A DNA stretch of 9,507 nucleotides from the NCBI GenBank assembly GCA_002308475.1, contig DBVL01000080.1:1-9507 (forward strand), given 5' to 3'. The position numbers and the translations under genes were made by a program. Under the pieces are notes generated by a model. It ran no database searches, was not told the DNA's origin, and saw only the letters and a program-made list of their open reading frames with translations. Of the stretch, positions 8,301 to 9,507 are shown piece after piece (position 1 is the stretch's first letter; every line of letters begins with the position of its first letter). The DNA comes from Spirochaetales bacterium UBA1265 (GTDB lineage: Bacteria; Spirochaetota; Spirochaetia; Sphaerochaetales; Sphaerochaetaceae).

Positions 8301-9507
8301 ACTGAGGTCAACGTTTCCTATAACTCTGATCAGATAAATGTCAGCGGTGACATGCTGAGTGGTTTTTACGATATAGAAAACAGGACTTTTGAGTGCAAGC
8401 TTTCACCTGATTTTATTCTGTCTTTCAATGCCAAAGGATTCCTTGGAGAGCAGGTGGAGATATATGTATCTGATATATCGGTTCCGATTGCCATACTTAA
8501 TCAGTTCTTGAATACACCTTTTGCCCATATTCTCAGCGGCACCATGAAAGGAGAAGTCCTTGTTACAGGTCCTCTCAATGGTGTGTCTTTATATGGTCTT
8601 CTTACAGTTCAGAAGACAGAACTGGATATATTCTACTTTCCAGATCAGGTGTACACATTAAGTAATCTGAATGTGATTCTTCATGATCATGACATCTCAG
8701 TTGCCACTACTCCTATTGCAGGACATAACAGCAAAACTGGTAAATTCTTTAAGGGGACCTTCACTCTGAATGTAGGATTGTCTTCTTCCGGGCTGGAGTC
8801 TCTTGAGTGTGTAATTGACACTCTTGATGATGACATGTACTTCTGGTTCCCGACTCTTCTTGGGGCCGGCGATGAGCTGGATGTTGGAGGGGATGTAAAG
8901 GGTCTTATAACTATATGGGTCAGAAACGGAACATTCGGAATAGACCTGGATATTCTTGCACGGGATTTTGTTGTTGATTTTGAGCTTCCAGAAATGCCTT
9001 CATGGTTCTATGACTACACAGTTTACTGCAGTATAAACCTTAACATGAAAACAGGAAGCAACTTTGAGTTCTTCTATCCGACAAGGGACAATTCATTCAT
9101 AAACTTTACCCTTTCAGAAAACCAGAACGTGGAGTTGTCCTATGATTCTTCTTCAAAAAAACTGGATCTTAACGGAGTTATGGAATTCAAGAGCGGAAGA
9201 ATATCCTACTTGAATAATGACTTTATTATCACAGAGGGAAGCCTTGGACTGGTTTCTTCAAATGAGAAATATGGCTCTGGAGGGCTTGAGATAGATCTTG
9301 ATTTGAGGGCTCGTTTACGTGAGTACGTTGATGGAGAGAAGTATGAGATATACCTGATTCTCCAAGATGCAAATCTTAACAATATTACTCCACGTTTTGA
9401 AAGCCTCCCAAATCTGAGTGAGAACGAGATAATCAACATACTTGGGCAGTCAATACTACCTGCAAATGCAACAGAAGTCTCTGCTTCTTCAATAGCCTCA
9501 GTGGCTG
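5331..9507 (+). CDS. tamB: TamB-like translocation/assembly module protein (DUF490/AsmA-like), C-terminus off the window
   Basis: Large envelope protein expected to be anchored in the inner membrane and span the periplasm as a beta-sheet groove, serving outer-membrane protein assembly or lipid transport. The frame is open for 1,392 codons to the right edge. Residues 1-5 are basic (MKTRR) and about 8-28 form one hydrophobic anchor; the rest is almost all alternating, beta-rich sequence with few cysteines. The end shows TamB C-domain traits: a segment around residues 1284-1310 (GVMEFKSGRISY, then ITEGSLGL), and SLPNLSENEIINILGQ (1358-1373), resembling the family's 'S-x-P-x-L-s-x-x-E-I-l-x-x-L-l-x-G'. 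E. coli TamB has 1,259 residues, so this one is longer. A TAA at 5328-5330 blocks any extension upstream, and ATG 5331 gives the best anchor. No clear Shine-Dalgarno precedes it; ATG 5361 (codon 11) is a less likely start. Divergent from tmk; a BamA/TamA gene is predicted downstream. Confidence 0.85.
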   Translation, partial: MKTRRTFASIMITASLILAIFICAFIFSSRTLVQDAIVSTIESYALSEYDVKISFDSMDRGFFYRIHLNHLSATYKDKQFLYSDAAQISVGIIDVLRIYSGKLTNSEVEISFTGLVLNLDENLKPLLESESDGSTSDSSVSESASRSSKLPSFRLNVLDGSLYLDYNGYSASVPSFEGYLQLGRSFEYKAVNFSSEEVSATVPGAEENNILSLSGFRLAGTSEHTGIYAESFSSSLYGSCERLALTADPTENREILNLVVNANSVKTGVYGYDSSFSRFSATISIDINDISGDATAYFSGASISKDSLHFSSKSGSISVSGYGSDEIKLDSNFTDFVFDNGEFTVSSPSFTLASDYLEENIHFNLSSEGISVGFSNEVRTVSSLTLSNLFAAVSFTENGLVSVNAESMVSGVSSDKDMGNFSGIVSGNINLDYNGIMDLMEKEHVGIEDYLKKINASNIRVRDFKSASIVDSTDALINLTDENVFEISFSVKDSLKAEIELNVIERKTQIRMDFSEFLPAHYSSLMERFAPSVKNYIGQETSIDGSLFTSLESADASNPVIPTGRVSINLGARHAKFGSRDVNFAVSVEADNDGENINVSSLAVTAFGMRLSFSGSIDSTNYYPQGSLILQDTGDGQIIGGFEFERVQDKSSYNYKAYFSRFDELQLIGSAVKSAETGLIDADGILTTLHETMHLDISINPEDFSLKINGEYMDLFLGYDGGSEININGAFRGLRIFLSDTRHVSVTAALSGSLDFVTRGFEISTSDVYVEVSDILNIGFNMVLSDKSFNLTDLRVGRRNLVFDFSGAVDISFENIADFLDFDTSSLTGIVNLYIPETDNRIICSMTNNRYYAEVKLSLSENTDLSIKLLGSRGSGFYANASFGDMAFEARLKDKILRLYNMAGSIGSFTVKAFDMVMDFTDRSISGYTTIENIKNNVEGKIHQGATIDVEARVDSLVIGALSFAGFDVEADFKLGIRDAYLGDGFVVPDTEVNVSYNSDQINVSGDMLSGFYDIENRTFECKLSPDFILSFNAKGFLGEQVEIYVSDISVPIAILNQFLNTPFAHILSGTMKGEVLVTGPLNGVSLYGLLTVQKTELDIFYFPDQVYTLSNLNVILHDHDISVATTPIAGHNSKTGKFFKGTFTLNVGLSSSGLESLECVIDTLDDDMYFWFPTLLGAGDELDVGGDVKGLITIWVRNGTFGIDLDILARDFVVDFELPEMPSWFYDYTVYCSINLNMKTGSNFEFFYPTRDNSFINFTLSENQNVELSYDSSSKKLDLNGVMEFKSGRISYLNNDFIITEGSLGLVSSNEKYGSGGLEIDLDLRARLREYVDGEKYEIYLILQDANLNNITPRFESLPNLSENEIINILGQSILPANATEVSASSIASVA
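5715..5774 (+). other. Serine-rich low-complexity linker in the TamB-like protein
   Basis: Residues 129-148 hold 11 serines in 20, mixed with Glu, Asp and one Arg. The stretch interrupts the beta-rich pattern shortly after the first N-terminal module and before a new strand-rich block starting near LPSFRLNV (150-157). It reads as a flexible linker. The DNA is not a simple tandem repeat. Confidence 0.6.

Noticed and set aside
5864..9439. Several minus-strand open frames of 61-94 codons in the right half.
   Set aside because: All are antisense to the continuous 1,392-codon TamB-like frame, overlap one another, and show no motif or ribosome site; they are shadows.
1..9507. tRNA, rRNA, riboswitch, CRISPR array, insertion sequence or phage remnants.
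   Set aside because: By eye I saw no cloverleaf, array of spaced repeats, transposase motif or terminal inverted repeats. The only gaps over 100 bp (456-614 and 5227-5330) are explained by promoter and terminator signals.

Overview
The window looks like chromosomal core sequence from an AT-leaning, anaerobic or microaerophilic diderm bacterium, most likely a spirochaete (Treponema/Sphaerochaeta-like). This assignment is inference. It rests on a TamB-type envelope protein (so there is an outer membrane) placed next to a thymidylate kinase gene, an arrangement I recall from Borrelia. It also fits a K+-dependent-type membrane pyrophosphatase and a fused flavodiiron oxygen/NO reductase, both typical of fermentative anaerobes.

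Layout, left to right. (1) Positions 1-455, minus strand: the N-terminal third of a nucleoside/simple-sugar-type ABC ATPase, cut by the window edge and preceded by its own extended -10 promoter. (2) Positions 531-587: a two-tier hairpin plus T tract that ends the next operon. (3) Positions 615-5226, minus strand: a compact three-gene operon transcribed tmk -> flavodiiron protein -> hppA, with gaps of 7 and 27 nt and good Shine-Dalgarno sequences. (4) Positions 5227-5330: a 104-bp divergent promoter region. (5) Positions 5331-9507, plus strand: one continuous open frame of 1,392 codons that runs off the right edge and encodes a TamB/AsmA-like (DUF490) periplasmic protein. I translated this frame codon by codon and found no stop or frameshift, so the whole right 44% of the window is one gene. 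The short frames on the opposite strand there are shadows.

How the genes may work together. The operon joins dTMP phosphorylation, detoxification of O2 or NO with electrons from NAD(P)H, and recovery of pyrophosphate energy as an ion gradient. The shared logic of growth and stress is inference. The TamB-like protein belongs to outer-membrane biogenesis or lipid transport, and a BamA/TamA (Omp85) gene is expected just beyond the right edge.

I found no tRNA, rRNA, CRISPR array, insertion sequence or phage gene. I did not find a clearly new biological system. The points most worth a second look are the FprA-Hrb-type four-domain fusion, the missing P-loop lysine in Tmk, an arginine in place of a conserved acidic residue in HppA, and the tmk/tamB divergent arrangement.
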